In this document: positions 37,401-49,299 of the stretch, piece by piece
How the letters are laid out: every line of letters begins with the position of its first letter
How positions within the stretch are numbered: position 1 is the first letter of the stretch
Assembly: GCF_910592395.1 (NCBI RefSeq)
Contig: NC_088322.1
Coordinates: 10,909,431-10,969,430, forward strand
Direction: 5' to 3'
DNA length: 60,000 nt
DNA from: Lineus longissimus
Lineage: Eukaryota; Nemertea; Pilidiophora; Heteronemertea; Lineidae
The notes under the pieces: generated by a model
Databases searched by the model: none
Seen by the model: only the letters and a program-made list of their open reading frames with translations
Told to the model about the DNA's origin: nothing
Program-made: the position numbers and the translations under genes

Positions 37401-39800
37401 TTCGTTGCACATGAAAAAGACCATCCTGCTGCTATGAACTTTACAGTTAACTGACTAAAAGGGTGTCTTTCCAACACTACAGTAACAATATTTGATAAGA
37501 ACTATAACTAAAAGAGAGTCTACTGGTATCAAATCACTCAATGTTACAGGACTTGATATAAGGAGAAAGCTACTAGGTACCTGGTATTACCCGCTGTTAT
37601 CAGTCATGGAACGCTAAAGTACATAGTTCTGAAACTGTCTGAGAACGTTCTTCTTGCATAATTGATATGCTTTCTCCTTTCAAAGTACAGACCAACTTGG
37701 CAAGTTGGAATGCCGGCCTGATTCTCGACAAGCCGGGAATTTATTTTATTATATGGTGCACGTTTTTTGTTACACAATTGAAAATAGCCAAATTTAGACA
37801 CATCAAATACCGTTTTCTACCCGATTTATGATATCTTGGCATCTCTATTTATTTTTATTCCAACACCGAAACGCCAATTTTATCAATTAAAGTGAGATAA
37901 GTTGATATGTTTCCTGCGACTAAGTTGATTTAAAAACGCAATATCATAGAATAGTCCCGAGTGACTGGTAATATGTACAATGAAAGTGCCTTTAATTTCC
38001 TGTTATAGCTTAATATTTCGAGAGAAAAAACAAAATATGTATATACTTTTCTTACGAAGTCATCTACTCGTGCGTACACTTATAAGGTTGTGTGTCAAAG
38101 ATTAATCAACTAAAAGCATTGAAGTGCACTTGAAGATGAATGGCAATTACGTTGAGGGAGGATTGCGCCCATTGTCAGCTGATCACTGACGCCCACGGAT
38201 GCTGATGTCCCTTCCAATCCCCCTATTCTATGGTTAGAGCCCTCAATCTTTGCTCTCTGTGCATTGCTGCAGTGAACGCATCGGGCATCTGAGCCAAACA
38301 AATTCCGATTTTTATCCAAATATATAGAAATCACCCAATTACAAATCTCAAAAGAATAATAACCGAATTCTAATACAATGTATATGAAGAATGAATGACA
38401 TTGGTCTTTTGCCCCCTACCCTCTCCTTCCTCACTGCCATATATTACTACAGGGAAACCACTCAGTGAATCAATAGATCTGTCATGACCCTTTAATTATT
38501 TTAAAACCCGTCTTATACTTCTTCTCAGCATCAGTAAAGCTTATTTTTAAATTAGCTAATTAAAGTGAATGAAAATGAATTCGCTTTGAAATTTCATTTT
38601 CGGGGTGCGGCATCTGAATGAAGATTAATTAGACAGGCGTATTGTCCTTTATCTGTTTTTACTTAGTTTAAAGTTTACATCAGTTTAGAAATACTTCATG
38701 CTTTGTCTCATCGTATTCTTGAAGCGTCTTCATCAGAAAAAAAGTATTGATAATTTTTAAAACTTTTTATAAAGTACCGGTTGTTCATTTAACGTCTACG
38801 TTTTTTGATAAGCGTGATACATGTACTTCTATTTTGTATGATTTGTTCGACCAAAATTATGGCTTTGACTGCGACTGTACACACATGTCGAACGCGTTGT
38901 GTATACCTGTTTCAAGACGTCTCTCTCAAGCTACCAACTAAAACATTACTAAGCTAAAGCAAAAAAAATGGCCCACAGCGTTTAAATTACTTTTACTAAC
39001 ATAATAGGACCTCTGATGATTCGATGATGCTGGGTCAAACTGCAAAAGTATCGCTGATCGCGAATGATAATAATCGCATTTGAAATAAAGTCGAGCACGA
39101 GCAAGTTACATGAGCCAATGCTAGAAATCGTTTTAAGGAGCCATTTAACCTGTCTAGAAGAGAACAATAGATGGGTAACCATGAAAGAACTTATGTTTTT
39201 CCAAATGATGAAACTTGAAGCTGCCATCATCTTCTTTGCTTTGGGCAATATTGAAATTGGCAAGCGTAGATAGACCCCTACTTTTGTTCTGCAACTGCAC
39301 AAATGTAGCCCGAGGGCGTTGGAAAATCGATCAGCATTGATGAGATTTGGGGACTTTTGACAACGGGATTCAATAAAATCGCAAGAAAATAATATGAAAA
39401 ATGATGAGTTGATCCCGGAATGACCAGTCGAGCAGAGCAGAATGATTGCCGCGGGTGTTATCATTTCTAGCAAATACCTTATTTAAAACTACCCTGCTCA
39501 AAAAATTACCTCTAGCGAAATGTGTCATGGATGACCCCATTGGATTTATTAAGCTGGCCACAATAACTCGTGATTCAAATATCAATCCCATGCTGCAGTA
39601 GTTGCCCAAACGACAACAAATCCACTTCCTTTACTGTTTCTGTAAACCAAAATATAGCATATTCATGTCATATCAACACCATGTCAGTTTCATGACAATG
39701 GTGTGCAGTCAATAGTTCGTCTTGTTTTTTTTTTATCTAAAAGAATCAGAGAAGCCAATCTACCATCCCTATTCAAGATGGTCGTGGTTTACATCTTGTA
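31426..39800. other. No gene recognised
   Basis: Open frames of 110-166 codons (for example 36,324-36,824 plus and 38,982-39,473 minus) lack recognisable motifs, and overlapping frames on both strands are equally long. A 28-bp dispersed word is at 37,699-37,726, and a perfect 9-bp-arm palindrome (TGCATTAAT, G, ATTAATGCA) is at 33,710-33,728. An ACATGTACATGTACG run lies near 34,308. Confidence 0.4.
37699..37726. repeat. 28-bp dispersed word, copy 2
   Basis: It matches 7999-8026 with a single mismatch in the same orientation. See that entry for the sequence description. Confidence 0.7.
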
Positions 39801-39814
39801 CTAATATAGCTTTG

Positions 39815-39888
39815 ACCGGAAATGAATTTGTGTACCGGAGATCACGGGCCAGAAGGAGGTCAGCGCACATCAAAAGGCATGCTGGGAA
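39815..39888 (-). promoter_or_regulatory. ETS-like and ZNF143/Staf-like motif pair
   Basis: ACCGGAAAT (39815-39823) matches an ETS core. GGCATGCTGGGAA (39876-39888) is the reverse of TTCCCAGCATGCC, the core of the ZNF143/Staf element known from many animal promoters. The pairing within 75 bases is suggestive of a promoter, but motif matches this short can arise by chance and no transcript start is visible. Confidence 0.25.
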
Positions 39889-40114
39889 TACGAGGTCAGC
39901 CGATGACATACACAGTGTGGGCTATTTCGTGACCAGCAGTAGAATCATCTCATACGAGTATAAGTTACATTATTCCCTTCCGTTTCCAACTGATCTTGCA
40001 CGAAATGCACTTTTGGCACGAAATTCGTAAGGGTTTGCTTGACGACCCGACCTGGGCATGATTTACTGAGCCCCTTGAGGGAGTATCTTGCTGTTGTTAA
40101 CCGATTTATTTCAG

Positions 40115-40309
40115 CTGCCAGACACTCACTGCCAGATAGGAGAGTATAAAGAGTTCACAAATACCTCTGACACGCAGCGCGGTGGGTGTTGTCGTTTTAA
40201 TAGCTTTTTATTTCATCATGATCACGATACCGATCAATTGGCTCTCTGCGCTATGCCAGCTTCATACACCCATATGAATGTCAACCACAAAAAGGAATTA
40301 GGAGCATGA
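40115..40309 (+). CDS. Weak candidate terminal exon, cysteine-containing
   Basis: A good splice acceptor (TTAACCGATTTATTTCAG, ending 40114) has a branch-point-like TTAAC and a pyrimidine-rich tract. It precedes a 64-codon open frame in phase 0 that ends in TGA at 40307-40309. The frame has four cysteines, including a CC pair, and a His/Asp-rich patch (HHDHDTD). No family is recognised. A donor-like GTAAGG at about 40,028 lies upstream, but the matching frame has no start codon. It could be chance. Confidence 0.18.
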   Translation: MPDTHCQIGEYKEFTNTSDTQRGGCCRFNSFLFHHDHDTDQLALCAMPASYTHMNVNHKKELGA

Positions 40310-43300
40310 ACAGCATATTTTCTCAACGCAAATAAAAAATGTAGTCTTTCGGGTTTTTTACCATTTTTGCGCAATTTACGTAGGTTTGGCGCCAGCCATG
40401 CCCATTTTTCAAGCGCCGTGTTCGTCAGATAAAATCATCCCTGTCAGTGCGAGTGCTAATATCATTACTATTTCTTCGCCAGTGACTAAACTGATTAAAA
40501 TGAACTCGCAAAAGAATAATTGTAGACAAAAGCTTTGACGAATTGCTATAGAAATGTAGCAACCGTAAGCGCATGGGTAACTTGCGTATGGGTAACTGAT
40601 TAGAAAGGTCAAATTAAATGGAAATGACCACTTTTGGACTAAATGCTGTGTTTTCAATAGAGAGGGTGACTTAGTAGAGAGGTGTCCGCTAAGGGCAGTT
40701 CCGCTGTGTATAACATTTTGATAAAATCTAAGTCTATAGGTGGCCTTCATATGGTTAAAGCTGGATTTGCTCGGCGTTGACTCGATCAGAGAGGATGGTA
40801 CTGATTTCACCATGTGGAAGGGACATGATTGGAAGGAATTTAAATGTAACTCAACAATGTGATCAATTGATTCTCTTTGTCCCGAATCTTTTTCCGATAT
40901 TTCGTCAGGTGAACCAATTGAGTAATAAAAAGTCATTTCGTCATCGCGTAATTAGTCATGACCAGTCTGCAGTGTGGTGATTGTTCCGGTGATGAAGTGA
41001 GGCTGATGAGTTTAGCTCTTAGGCCAATGAAAATAACACCCAATAGGAAAAGATTGAAATGCGGGTGTTTTTTTTTCATTACTGTTCACCGCCAAATATT
41101 TCGCTTCTTTATTATCTCGCGAACATTTCCAAAATTAAGAATATCTTATTAGGATTTTCGACCAGTAGAGTACGATAATTTTGCTGTGGTACAAAGATCA
41201 TAGGCGGGCAGCTGACAAGACACAAATAATCAGATTCCATTGGCAATACCAGCTGTGATGATATTGTTTTAACAATAACAGCTGCGTTTGTTGTAAAACA
41301 GCCATGACTATCAACTTAAGCTGTCCTCGTCCAATAGTGATAGACTAGCTAACAGGTGGTAAGTTGCTGAGATTTAGTGGACACGCGGTCACCGGCGAAG
41401 TTTTATCACTGATGGTCAATGCCTTTTCCTTCTTTTGTCGAGCGCTTATATCTATCATGAGTGGTGTAGTATCAAATTGCAGTTCTACTGAAAACACATA
41501 GTGCTTCAGAACAGTTTTAATTGTGACGATAATCATTGCATTAGACCAAAAGAGTCACTGCAAAGGTCGTCCCAGGTCCTAGCTCTTCAACGTCTATGAG
41601 CCCGGAGTCAAATTAAACAGAAGGCGCTCGTCGGAGTATGAATTTGGCTGGTTGCTGGCATGGACAATACTGCATGCAGGCGCATCGATAAAAGTCTCTT
41701 CTTTACGGGCCGATTAAAAGTAGTAAATTCCTGGCATTGTTCGTTTAAGAAAAACGATGTGCAGTGAGTTCGGGTTATCTTGCTGATTTCCCTAAAGTCT
41801 GATAAACGCTATAGAGATAATGACTCTGTCCGGCCAGTGTAATTGGCGAAGAAGTCGTAACCATTGGTTTGCATTCGTTGTGTGTTCAAACATTAACATC
41901 GCAAAAGCTTCATAATAAGTCCCTCTCATGAAAATTGGTCGTGTACTTAATTTGAAGTGATATTTTGTGTAAGTTCTATTCAAAGCTAGGGCCAAAATGC
42001 AAAAAACAATGTCATGTTCTCGTGAAATATTGTATTTGTTTCACACGAACAGCTGCAGTGTGTCCCTATATTTTGATGGTACGTTATTGTGTACTTTTTG
42101 TCACAAGATGGACTAATGTGCACTCACCTTCTCTATTTATTGTATTGTCATATAACTGTAATATTGAACTATGGATGACGTAATTCTACTACTTCGTGTG
42201 TTTTTTTTCAAATGTTTTACTTACTGATATCGATTGGTTTTGTAGACCAGTATAGTGTATCACTTGGACACGAGGAAGCGTACGTCATGAAAAGTCGAAT
42301 TTTGATTTAGCAGTACAAGGTATAGCCGAAATTCCTTTTAGCAGAGCAAGAATAAACGTGTGCTTCAATGAGGCCATTATTGCCATTCAATGAGGTTAAA
42401 CCCAATATTATAACGATATCGAATATCTATGAAATAGCAATTCAACCGTTGTTCTATTAGATATTTGAGTTGCTAAAGTAGTTAGCTGATTACCATCGGA
42501 TATTCTATAAACAAAACATTAACTTTTTACCATCATGATTTGGTTACACAGCCTTTGACGCGATGATACGGCTTCATGACATAAAGAGAGGACAAATCAT
42601 AAGCATGCATGGTATGACCCAAGGATAAACTTACAGTGTTTGTAGAATTGAGAATAAACGTTATTTTATCAGTGCAATCCTGTGTTGTTTTTTTTCTCAC
42701 GCACTGTCATAAAGAACCATTAACTTATTGAAAAACCGATCAAAGGTTAGCCCAACGTCATGCAGAATTTTCCCCGTATTAGTGACTTTCATTAAGGAGT
42801 AACTTCCGAATTCGATCAAATAGTAAGAAGTTTAAAGACGTGAGGAGATTTCCCTGCCACTCATTCACCCTCCTATTATACAAAACATTTCTAAACACAA
42901 TATGGGAGGACACTAATTGTTTTCCTGGCGGGCGGGAGGAAATTTTCAACTGCTACACCAAAGCGGGGAAACTGAGGGATTTTTTCCCAACACATAAAAT
43001 ATGTTGATTCAGAAGGTTCGGTTTAAAGCGAGTGCCTAAAAAGTTTTACAGCACACAGTCGTGACTCAACTTTTCTGTCACTTTAATGGTCATTTTCGGC
43101 ACAAAAAGGAACAATCGAAAAGCTTTCGCAATGTTTTGACAAAGTATCACCCACTTTTACTGTTTTGATGTGATGGACTCTTCATGTCGTCAATAAGAAG
43201 CCTGGCGCAGCAATTGTAACTTCGGTATCCGATATTCAGTGGCATGAAGTTTCTGATGGTCATTTCTCAAAAAAAGGAATGTAATTGGATCGTAGTCTAA

Positions 43301-44380
43301 CGCTTGAGCATGACAGCCCTCTTTTTGATCCTTCCACGCAGATAGTTTTGCATCGGGCTGAGACAAGTTCGATGCTGGCACAACTGAGTACCAACTCCTC
43401 TTTGTTCTGCGGACGAATTGATATGACATTTCTGCCAAATCTTCGGCCACAAGTGGTCATTGTGCCATAGTGACAAGTCATTTCGAACACAGCTCTTTTC
43501 ATTTCGCTTGAAAAATGATATTGTCTAATCGCAATCATAGTTGTAATAACTTTCGGTCTTTTGCGACATGGCAGATATTTATTTACAAATGACTCCATGA
43601 TAATGTGTCGACATGTCAGAAAAGAGCCACAGTATTCAATCAATGATCTCCAGAACTATATGTGGCTGTGTCCATTATTTTGATGGTTCGCTATCGTTTT
43701 GCAACATGCCGGAAATTGATTCATTGGTGATTACGACAAGCAATTATATCAGATATGATTATATATATGTCCATAAAAGTGAAAATATAGTAGTCTCAAT
43801 ACAGCATCTCTCGACTGGCGAACATGTACGCATTATACATGTACACAGAACTGAATTAACTATGAATTTAGTGAATCCTATCGGGATTTCGACCTGATTG
43901 GTCAGTGAAAACGTGCAGAGGCATTTTTAAGCTGGTGTCATATTTTATTCAATGAACGTTAACCGTCTTTTTTCTACTCTCATTGCATAACCGAATGTGC
44001 ACTGACCTCTAACCAACAAATATTTAACAAGCTGAACAGCAGACAGAGTAAATATTTAACAAGTCCATTAACAGTTCCGGTATACGGCGTCATAACTCAA
44101 TTAAACACTTTTAACCTGACAATGTTGGAAGCCCTCCAAGTTTCCACAACTTGTATCTCACTCTCAATAACTTTTGACATCAAGGTGAATCCTATACGCC
44201 ACAATATAGCCGATGGTACTCAAATGTCAAATGTTCTCAAGTTCAATGTGTTACATCTAAAAAAACATCAATACCATGGTTAAAGTTTGCGAGCGCTAAA
44301 AGCTCATACGTCATGCTAAGTGTGTGCAAACTATTTACAGAGTATGGCCCGTCTTGGCAAAGTGGATGGACGGCTTAAGG
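40310..44380. other. No gene recognised
   Basis: The longest frame is 175 codons on the minus strand (40,409-40,936), with no motif. Overlapping minus-strand frames at 43,190-43,643 are rich in charged residues and cysteines but have no domain or splice support. Nothing firm is seen. Confidence 0.4.
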
Positions 44381-44389
44381 TATCTGTAT

Positions 44390-44410
44390 CCCCCCCCCCC
44401 CCCCCCCCCC
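44390..44410. repeat. Poly-C run (21 C)
   Basis: Twenty-one consecutive C bases. This is a homopolymer likely to vary in length or be mis-sequenced, and it is able to form i-motif or G-quadruplex structure on the opposite strand. Confidence 0.9.
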
Positions 44411-47400
44411 ATTCAAATATTGCACAAAAAGTAGGATGGGAGATAAATTCCATGGAGTTAAATTGCGATTGCCAATTGTCCCAAATCGTTCTTTTTAGGA
44501 CAAAGTCGCAACCGGACAACCAGAATGCAGGAATAAGTTCACTCTGGAGCCTTATTTTTGAAAATCGTCAATGGTCATCCACGATGTAACAAATTGTCAG
44601 TCCCTGTATATCGTTCTATACACATTCGTCTTTTCTCTGATGGCCAACCCAATGAAACGATAGTCTCATACTGCTTGCTTGTTGACTTGGATATGTCTCC
44701 GATCTGATCGTTTAGGACGACATGACTAAATGTAGCACGTCTATACGCTCGTTTTACAGTATCGAATGTAAGACCAGAAAAAGGAGTCATATGTTGCACT
44801 ACTATAGCACTGTATCTCGCCAAGCCTCATTCTTTCCATACTTATCTCCATGACTTCGAATTCTGCGCAAGCCAGAGTCGTGCAAGGAAATATTGCAAAT
44901 CTGACCAAAAAGGGTTATTGATGATCAATGGCCAATATAATGTTTGGTTCAGCGTGCTTTTTACAAAGAACTTGTTTGACGACCCTCGAACCCTTGATGG
45001 AAGTAATTTCAACCCAATCCCACTGTTAGGTTACAGAAGTTTGCTCAGTTCACGTCGATATACCATAGCAATTCATTTTGGGATAACTATAAGCAATAAT
45101 AGTCAATATTCAAGCGTCGTATCCAGTGGCATACCAATAGTTTCGTTGTTCATTGGTTTGACTTGTATTTATTGCTTTTCTTCATTTGATTGGAGTCCTA
45201 GGACGTCCATACCACAGCTGGTGGACATTGAATGGGCCGAAGAATAGAGGGTGTCATCTCCTAAGACCATCTGAGATTCTCTTTTATCAGACGGATCAAC
45301 CAACCGTCCAGACAACAGCCACACATAACTTCAAAACGATGATATGCACGCATTTTTGCTATGTCCGAGTGTTTCATTGATGAGTAATGACACCCAATAA
45401 AACCTACTCGGGTCCAGAAGTACCGAAGAATGTAAATGAATGTTGCGCACAATTGAATGCGGCTAATCAGACCAGACAAACTAGAAACAATAGGCATCCG
45501 TCCCAGCTACACGAGGTAGCAATTTAGTAATTATTAAGTTAATATGTTCGTAGTTAGAAAAGATCGAAGCCTCTTGCAGCTGAACAGTTGCGTGGTACAT
45601 CAAAGTATGCTACTAAAAGTGCCTTCTGTGTTGCCGTTGTTTTCGCCATCTCCCCATCGATACCTCTGATTTGATCTCTCTTTTTTGCAAACATACAGCA
45701 TGAATCACTCATGAGTAAGACACGTGCAATTGGCAGATGTTATGACTGACTTTCGGAATAGGAATGGTATAGCTACGTGTAGACCAACAGCATATCAAGA
45801 TGACTAACAGCGTATCCCTTTTAGAGTAAATCTTATGAGAATCAAATCCGAATAGTCGACCTGGGCATCACTGTATACCAGTTAGAGACAATGACATTAT
45901 CCACCTGGGCTAAAATTACATGAAACACAAGTTAATAGTGTAGTAGTTAAATCACCTTGCACACTTATGTTCCGTCCAGCATCTCTCAAATGTGTTTCAT
46001 CAACATACAATTAAGTATAATTATTCTCTAACTCCGTGACGTTTTACTGCGTAGCGCGTTGGCAAGGTATCTTGATAACCCGCGGGATTGTCTATTACAC
46101 GGAATAACACCAATCAACTCGGTCGTGGTTGCGACTCTATCAAATTAAGATTCCTTAGTTATCGAATTTCCCCGCCAATAATGAACGAAATTCACTCTAA
46201 ATCTCGTGAAATTTCATTAGGGGATAAAACATGATACAGCACTCCCCGGTTTTTGGTTTTAGAAAACTGATGACAGTTTAAGGAGAACGCGCGTATCAGA
46301 GAAGTCAAAATAAGATATTTATTGTCTCAGGAAGAACGCATTAGTTTTGAAATTACTCATGATTTGTGGAGTCGTCATAGGTAAAGGAACTGATATGGTG
46401 TCGTCGAGTTAACTGTATATATATATATCGGATTTGTAACAATGAACGATTGTTGCAATATTTTAGCAAGTGTTTAATGGATGTTAATGTGGGCAGTTCG
46501 GACTGGGGATCAATGGAAAACACTGCCAGTTGGAAATGACCCCTTCGAAATTTTGTTGATGACCGCGAATTAAAGTGCATTTACAACCATCAAAAAATGT
46601 ATTACATCTGTAACGAGACAAAGTCAGCATTGTTAAACTAAAAGTACATAAATTTATTTTGTCGGCTTACGTCATGGTCTGTCAATGCCTGTGCTCTCCC
46701 TTTAACTAAGATCTTCCTAATAAAATTATCGGAATTTTTGACCTGGGTTTGTTTTCTCGTCGTGGAGATTTACCACTGGCCAAAAACGTTTTTTGGTTTG
46801 CATAGTTACTTTAGCATATAACTATATTTTGTGGTTTTCCTCATGATTTAAAAAGCATGTTGCATTTTTTTCTTCCTTCTTAACAACAGCTAGCTCGGCA
46901 AACGCCGACTATTCATACCACACAGCTTTGAATTATTTCCGATGTTCAATCATCGACTTCAGCATCCAGCATTCCTTTCATCGAATACCACACAGTCTGA
47001 ACGTTCGATCCTCGGGAAAGTCAAAGTTCCTAGTCTCTTTAAAATTGAAATGAGGTCCGAGATGAGTGGATTTTGTTCGGCATGTTTGCTTTAAATATAT
47101 ATATATATAAAAAATACACATTGGAATCAAAACTAAGTGCCATTCTTAAATCCAGCCACAATAGCATTTGGCGATGGACAAAAACTAATGAAATATATGG
47201 GGTTCGTTGAATGCAATGGATAATGGACAAACGTCGGCGATACAATTAACGATTTTCGATAAGGGGTTGGTTCATTCAAAGACAAATATGAAAAAGATAC
47301 GGACGGACTATTTTTGTCCTTTTTTCAAAAAGATTCAGAGATAAGTGGCAGGTATGTGGCCGTCTTGTAGTCGCCATCAGCAAGCAACCAAACCCAAACT

Positions 47401-48070
47401 ATATTTTACACAAGGAAACTCCAACGTCGTGTAGTTAAGTGGGCGGGGTGAACTCCTACATACTCACGCTGCGACCTTCGATACATGTAATACATCAATG
47501 TTTTTGGCAGTAGAATTTCATTCCACGTCAGCCTTTCGTCTTGAGCATTCCGTTGCGAATGGGTGTGAGTCATAAATTCGCCTTTCCTTGAAATGGCAAA
47601 GCATTAGCATTGCCAACTTAAGTATACTTTATGTCCACTCATCAACGATTCCGCTACTTTTAGGTCAAGAAAAGTTTGAGATGTCCGGTTGTACGAGGCC
47701 CGGTAATGCGATACTGACATTGAAGAGAGCACAATAGTGTTCTGGCAAGTCACTTAAAGAAACCTGGACGGATCTGACAAAAACCCTTTTGGCTTGAAGG
47801 AAATCTGGTATAAAACTGTGACATTTCCAAGGCGGATGATGGACCCTTGTATTCATATTTGATTAATTCTTATAACCACTTACATTCAGTTCATCGCAGC
47901 ATGCCATGCATCCCTGAACGCAACTATCTTGAAAAGGTATTGTTAAAAAAATAGCTTTTATTCCAAAACATATTGGAATTGAATAGCCAGATGTTTAAGC
48001 ACGTCATATACATGTTTTTATTCTTTTCGTTCAAGTTAGTTTCATGTAGTCACTTCTTTGAGATTAGCGT
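44411..48070. other. Non-coding stretch with repeat fragments and AT microsatellites
   Basis: Fragments of the A/T-rich family lie at 45,825-45,866 and 46,701-46,749, both ending in GACCTGGG. A TATATATATATC run is near 46,418-46,430 and an AT dinucleotide run is at 47,095-47,109. Open frames (up to 109 codons) show no domains. Confidence 0.45.
46701..46749 (+). repeat. TTAACTAAGAATCTT-family terminus
   Basis: TTTAACTAAGATCTTCC leads to ATTATCGG and then TTTTTGACCTGGG. This is a clear short copy of the family's end and defines the terminus best. Confidence 0.6.
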
Positions 48071-48075
48071 AATAC

Positions 48076-48586
48076 GGGATGCCCTCGTGAATACCGGTGT
48101 GACAGCGGATATAGCCCCCCTGGAGTCATAGTCCGGTAGCATTGTATTTGATCAATTAAGCAGCATGATCTATTGTACCGCTAACCCTAACCAAAACATT
48201 TAGCAATGCGGGCTATTGTTACACGGACTATCAGCCCTAGGACTACTATCCCTTGCACACCGGTAACCTATCCTTTCTGGTACCAAAGGGTACCAGTAGG
48301 ACTAAGTATGGCCTGGTCTCGCCTTTATATTGCGACGTGTCGTGCACAATCTGCAAAGCGCCGCTTCCCATACCACTACGGAACATTGAGTAACAAAACA
48401 TTAGAAATACCCGCTGGTGTGACTTACAGATCTTTAGCCAGTGACTGTGACGACCTGTGCATACAATAACATTTAAATAACACTGTTCATGGAGTATAAA
48501 TAGCCAATTATACTACATGCAATGTATGGCACCCCAAGAGGCCTCTTCAAAATGGCACCCGATACCGGTATTCACGAGAACGACCT
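48076..48586 (-). mobile_element. ACCGGTA inverted-repeat element (MITE-like), copy 2
   Basis: The ends GGGATGCCCTCGTGAATACC (48076) and ATACCGGTATTCACGAGAAC (to about 48,586) are inverted repeats of each other. The part from about 48,250 to 48,580 aligns, reversed, with copy 1 at 24,533-24,860. The extra 170 bases at the left, including CTAACCCTAACC, are absent from copy 1, which therefore looks internally deleted or ends at an inner ACCGGT word. No coding capacity. Confidence 0.7.
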
Positions 48587-48589
48587 GTA

Positions 48590-49145
48590 TATTCACTTCG
48601 TTTAAATCACTGTATGAACGGTCGCGGCTAACACCAACGCCACTTTTCAAATCAATCTCATCGTGGTGCTAAGGTGACACCAACATATCGTGACTTTCCA
48701 ACGTATGTTCCACATACCGAACAGGTTCGGGCTTCATAACCTGCCGCGGTGTCCATAGATCTTGATTACATGCATCATTATCTTGTAATCAGCAATCAAT
48801 TCCATTGTTATCTCCGATAGCAGTCTAATTAATTACCCTTCAATCAGATCGGATTGGATGGGGAAGTTGGTTACGCATAGCCGTTCGTGATGACGGCCGG
48901 AACGATGGCGCGGAACATATCGTCAAGAGTGTTACTGTAGGATTTCGTGAGGCATAGTATAGTAAAGGGGTAGAATAAACAAGAGGATGTTGATTGAATG
49001 TTTGAGAACTTTAAAAAGCCCATTAGTAAACTTTAATTTGCTTTTGACGCTTTTCTAATGGTTTCACCGAGTATATCAACCGTATTTACTTTAAAAGTAG
49101 TACAGATATGTTGTAATATCTAAAAGGTGACTGCATATTAATGTA
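48590..49145. other. No gene recognised
   Basis: No open frame or repeat here that I can support. Confidence 0.5.
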
Positions 49146-49149
49146 ATGG

Positions 49150-49167
49150 CCTCTGCTTCAGCAGAGG
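49150..49167. repeat. Short perfect hairpin before AATAAA
   Basis: CCTCTGC, loop TTCA, GCAGAGG, followed three bases later by AATAAA. Its position just outside the foldback element suggests that it may belong to it. Confidence 0.6.
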
Positions 49168-49173
49168 TCGAAT

Positions 49174-49297
49174 AAAATTTCCAGAATTGCACCTTGTATG
49201 GACGCGCATGAATAAGTATCCCTTAGTAACGTCTTGTATTACCTTGGCTACTTATCAATGCGCATGCGTATTCGGATGCAATTTATCTGAAAATTTT
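49174..49297. mobile_element. Foldback element (imperfect palindrome)
   Basis: Left arm 49174-49220 (AAAATTTCCAGAATTGCA, then CGCGCATGAATAAGTATCC) and right arm 49246-49297, whose reverse complement reads AAAATTTTCAGATAAATTGC, then TGCGCATTGATAAGTAGCC, match with some mismatches and small gaps around a centre of about 25 bases. There is no coding capacity. It is MITE or foldback-like. Confidence 0.6.
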
Positions 49298-49299
49298 GT

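Noticed and set aside
38982-39473. 163-codon minus-strand frame considered as a receptor-like membrane protein
   Set aside because: The hydrophobic stretches do not follow a receptor topology and no conserved residues were found.
40409-40936. 175-codon minus-strand open frame
   Set aside because: The longest uninterrupted frame in the non-coding part, but its Leu/Ile/Ser-rich composition matches A/T-rich DNA read by chance and no domain is visible.
43190-43643. Overlapping minus-strand frames rich in Cys and charged residues
   Set aside because: Two phases are equally open, neither has a splice or start context, and no family is recognised.
48178-48195. Telomere-like CTAACCCTAACC
   Set aside because: Only two units, located inside a transposon-like element that also has a related fragment nearby, so it is not evidence of a telomere.
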